64,000 nucleotides of DNA from Luteimicrobium sp049844995 (GTDB lineage: Bacteria; Actinomycetota; Actinomycetes; Actinomycetales; Cellulomonadaceae), in assembly GCF_049844995.1 (NCBI RefSeq), contig NZ_JBNCMC010000011.1, positions 24,435-88,434 of the forward strand, written 5' to 3'. A program made the translations under genes and the position numbers. Positions 61,839 through 64,000 of the stretch are shown here, piece by piece; within the stretch, counting starts at the first letter, position 1, and each line of letters begins with the position of its first letter. The notes under the pieces were generated by a model, which was given only the letters and a program-made list of their open reading frames with translations, ran no database searches and was not told where the DNA came from.

Positions 61839-62854
61839 CGTCCGGTCCCTTCCCGCAGGCGCGGGTTGGACAGGCCGTCCACGCCGAAGTTGACGAGGGT
61901 CATGGAGGTCGCCAGGAGGGCGATGCAGAGGCCGGGCGCGAAGAGCAGCACCCACTGGCCGGTGAGGATCGCCATCGAGTTCTGCGCCCAGAAGATCATC
62001 GAGCCCCAGCTGATCGTCGACATGTCGCCGAGGCCGAGGAACGACAGCCCCGACTCGGCGAGCACCGCGGAGGTCGCGGCCCCGAAGAACGACCCCGCGA
62101 TCATCGAGGTCATGTTCGGGAGGATCTCGCGGAAGATCACGCGCACCGAGCTCTCGCCCGAGAAGACGGCAGCGGTCACGAAGTCCCGCGAGCGCAGCGA
62201 CCGGGTCTGCGACCGCAGCACGCGCGCGCCCCACGCCCAGCCCGTCACGACGACGACGAGCACGATCATCGGGAGCCCGCCGTTCTGCAGGTAGGCGGCG
62301 ATGATGATCATGAGCGGCAGGCCGGGCATGACGAGGACGAGGTTGACGAGGAAGTCGACGACGTCGTTGCCCCAGCCGCGCAGGTAGCCCCACGACAGGC
62401 CGATGATGACCGCGACGAGCGTCGACAGGCCGCCGGCGACGAAGCCCACGAGGAGCGAGACGCGGGCGCCGAAGACGAGCTGCGACAGGACGTCCTCGCC
62501 CGCGCCCGTGGTGCCGAGCCAGTGCGCGCCGCTCGCGGCCTCGTTGCGGCCGAACGCGTCGTCGTGCGGGTCGTAGGGGGCCAGCAGCGGCGCGAACACG
62601 GCCATGAGGACGAACAGCCCGAGGATCACGATCCCGACGCGGGCCTTGGGGTGCGCCCAGACGGTCCCGAACCCGCGGCCGGCGACCTGGAGGCCGCGGC
62701 CGAGCCGGGTGCGCGACCGGCGGCGGACGCCGCGCACGGCGGCCGGCGACGGGCCCTCCGGGTCGGGGGTCACGGGGTCGAGCCGCAGGGCCGGCGAGGC
62801 CTCGCGCGTGCTGGTCTCGACGTGCGGGTGCGGGTCGGTCAGGGGGTCGGTCAT
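61835..62854 (-). CDS. Dpp/Opp-type ABC permease, DppC-like
   Basis: 339 residues: a 65-residue cytoplasmic arm, then about six membrane helices. N-terminal module VGIVILGLFVLMAVFAPLLAPYDPHDD and GTTGAGEDVLSQLVFGARVSLLVGF are typical of DppC; the EAA loop is FREILPNMTSMIAGSF. Forms the channel with the DppB-like protein. ATGA overlap with the fused ATPase and two bases after the DppB gene. Confidence 0.93.
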   Translation of the reverse strand: MTDPLTDPHPHVETSTREASPALRLDPVTPDPEGPSPAAVRGVRRRSRTRLGRGLQVAGRGFGTVWAHPKARVGIVILGLFVLMAVFAPLLAPYDPHDDAFGRNEAASGAHWLGTTGAGEDVLSQLVFGARVSLLVGFVAGGLSTLVAVIIGLSWGYLRGWGNDVVDFLVNLVLVMPGLPLMIIIAAYLQNGGLPMIVLVVVVTGWAWGARVLRSQTRSLRSRDFVTAAVFSGESSVRVIFREILPNMTSMIAGSFFGAATSAVLAESGLSFLGLGDMSTISWGSMIFWAQNSMAILTGQWVLLFAPGLCIALLATSMTLVNFGVDGLSNPRLREGTGR

Positions 62855-62856
62855 GG

Positions 62857-63837
62857 TCACCGCCTCGTTCGGGGGTCGAGGACGCCGTAGAGGATCTCCA
62901 CCAGGAAGTTCGCCACGAGGACGCTGACGGTGATCATGAGGAACAGCGCCTGCATGAGGGGGAAGTCCTGGTTGGTGACGGCGTTGAAGAGCAGGTAGCC
63001 GACGCCGGGGTAGCCGAAGACCTGCTCGACGAGCAGGGACCCGCCGACGACGCCGCCGAGCACCATGCCGAAGCCGGTGAGGTTCGGGAGGATCGCGTTG
63101 CGGGCCGCGTAGCGCACCGCCACGGTCCGGCCGCGGAGGCCGTTGGCCTCGGCGAACGTCACGTAGTCGTCGCCGAGCGTCGTGATCATCGTGTTGCGCA
63201 TGCCGAGGATCCAGCCGCCGAGCGAGGTCAGCAGGATCGTGACGCCCGGCAGGACCGCGTGGTACCCGGCATCCCAGATGAAGTCCCAGGACAGGTTCGG
63301 CACGGCCGTCGCCGAGTAGGCGCCCGACGTCGGGAACCACCCGAGGACGTAGCCGAACAGGAACAGGACGAGCAGCGCGGTCCAGAAGTAGGGGAAGGCC
63401 GAGAGGAAGCTGCCGCCGAGGGTCGGCAGCGAGTCCATCCAGGTCCCGCGCTTCCAGGCGGCACCCACGCCGATCAGGGTGCCGAGCACGAACGCGAGGA
63501 CCGTGACGACGCCGACCATGACGAGCGTCCACGGCAGCGCCGAGGACACGAGCTGCGAGACCTGCTGCGGGAAGAACGTGTAGGACACGCCGAAGTCCAG
63601 GTGGACGACGTTGCCGAGATAGTCGACGTACTGCGTCCAGAGGTTGCCGCCGGGGACGCCGAGCTGGGCCTCGATGGATGCCTGGACGGCGGGGGTGACA
63701 GGGCCGTTCTGGGCGAGCTTGGCGATCGCGGCGTCGGCGGGGGAGCCGGGCATGAGCCGGGGGATCGCGAAGTTCAGCGTGACGGCGGCCCAGAGCGTCA
63801 GGACCAGCAGGCCGAGCTTGCGCAGGGCATAGCGCAC
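62857..63837 (-). CDS. Dpp/Opp-type ABC permease, DppB-like
   Basis: 326 residues beginning MRYALRKLGLLVLTLWAAVTLNFAIPRLMPGSPADA, the DppB/OppB signature, followed by five more membrane helices. The EAA loop reads YAARNAILPNLTGFGMVLG, and EQVFGYPGVGYLLFNAVTNQDFPLMQA is characteristic. It is the first gene of the importer seen here; the substrate-binding protein gene should lie beyond the end of the window. GTG start with a GGGAGG-type ribosome site. Confidence 0.93.
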   Translation of the reverse strand: MRYALRKLGLLVLTLWAAVTLNFAIPRLMPGSPADAAIAKLAQNGPVTPAVQASIEAQLGVPGGNLWTQYVDYLGNVVHLDFGVSYTFFPQQVSQLVSSALPWTLVMVGVVTVLAFVLGTLIGVGAAWKRGTWMDSLPTLGGSFLSAFPYFWTALLVLFLFGYVLGWFPTSGAYSATAVPNLSWDFIWDAGYHAVLPGVTILLTSLGGWILGMRNTMITTLGDDYVTFAEANGLRGRTVAVRYAARNAILPNLTGFGMVLGGVVGGSLLVEQVFGYPGVGYLLFNAVTNQDFPLMQALFLMITVSVLVANFLVEILYGVLDPRTRR

Positions 63838-63912
63838 GGGAGCCTCCCGGGGTGGGGGTGGTCGGGTGGGGTGGGGCGCGGCGTCGTCGGTTCGACGCGC
63901 GAGGCGGGGTGC

Positions 63913-63937
63913 GGGGGGCGCGCAGGACGCGCCCCCC
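63913..63937 (-). terminator. Hairpin upstream of the importer permease genes
   Basis: GGGGGGCGCG (63913-63922) and CGCGCCCCCC (63928-63937) form a perfect 10-base stem with loop cagga. It probably ends or attenuates the transcript of the gene beyond the window edge (expected binding protein). Confidence 0.55.
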
Positions 63938-63946
63938 CCCCCCCCC
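63932..63946. repeat. Run of 15 cytosines
   Basis: Fifteen consecutive C residues overlap the right arm of the hairpin; eight consecutive G residues follow at 63967-63974. A length error in the assembly is possible. Nothing else is recognisable in 63838-64000. Confidence 0.9.
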
Positions 63947-64000
63947 GCAGCCCCCGGCCGTGAGGTGGGGGGGGCACCGCCCCGGCGGCGCGTCCCCCGT

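Overview
The window comes from a very GC-rich actinobacterium, most likely of the order Micrococcales and close to Cellulomonas, Cellulosimicrobium or Isoptericola. This is an inference from the gene set: lsr2, carD, mshA (mycothiol), two F420-type flavin/deazaflavin enzymes, an msiK-like sugar ATPase, groL without a groES beside it, a WXG100 protein and an XPB-type helicase pair. The family-level assignment is not proven. The sequence is almost entirely chromosomal housekeeping. I see no rRNA, prophage, integrase, transposase or CRISPR array, and only one tRNA.

Layout. 1-5.1 kb: end of an unknown gene, nadB-nadC (NAD synthesis), lysS, a small membrane protein, lsr2. 5.1-8.8 kb: lactonase-mshA, an F420-type nitroreductase, gpmA. 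8.9-17.1 kb: a phosphate block made of phoU, a divergent SenX3/RegX3-type two-component pair and pstSCAB, interrupted by an ECF sigma factor and its membrane partner; PHO-box-like GTTCACC repeats precede phoU and pstS. 17.5-24.3 kb: two lipoproteins, carD, ispD-ispF-tetR, a PPOX protein, cysS, rlmB. 24.3-31.1 kb: DUF4032 protein, msiK-like ATPase, fused otsA-otsB and a membrane Ser/Thr kinase. 31.5-42 kb: DsbA-like protein, tRNA-Thr, M20 hydrolase, a three-gene ABC exporter, SGNH hydrolase, DUF3263, LytR_C protein, cold-shock protein, an FAD oxidoreductase and an HTTM pair. 42-49.6 kb: groL behind two CIRCE elements, an IclR-like regulator, DUF4031, WXG100, HD protein, a second two-component system and a NYN protein. 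49.7-57.4 kb: pspA, a TPM-domain protein, the helicase pair and MarR. 57.4-64 kb: FAD oxidase, then a minus-strand operon of a Dpp-type importer and a GH1 beta-glucosidase.

Three window-scale patterns stand out. At least fifteen genes have a -10-like hexamer ending 6 or 7 bases before the start codon, which predicts leaderless mRNAs. Many adjacent same-strand genes overlap by ATGA or GTGA, and four convergent pairs overlap by 24-32 bases. Two intergenic regions 31 kb apart (about 17.1-17.5 kb and 48.6-48.9 kb) carry diverged copies of the same unclassified repeat. A 109-base element with perfect 30-base inverted arms lies at 31.1-31.2 kb. I did not find a clear-cut new multi-gene system; the repeats, and a hairpin whose triloop is the ispD start codon, are the best candidates for undescribed biology.
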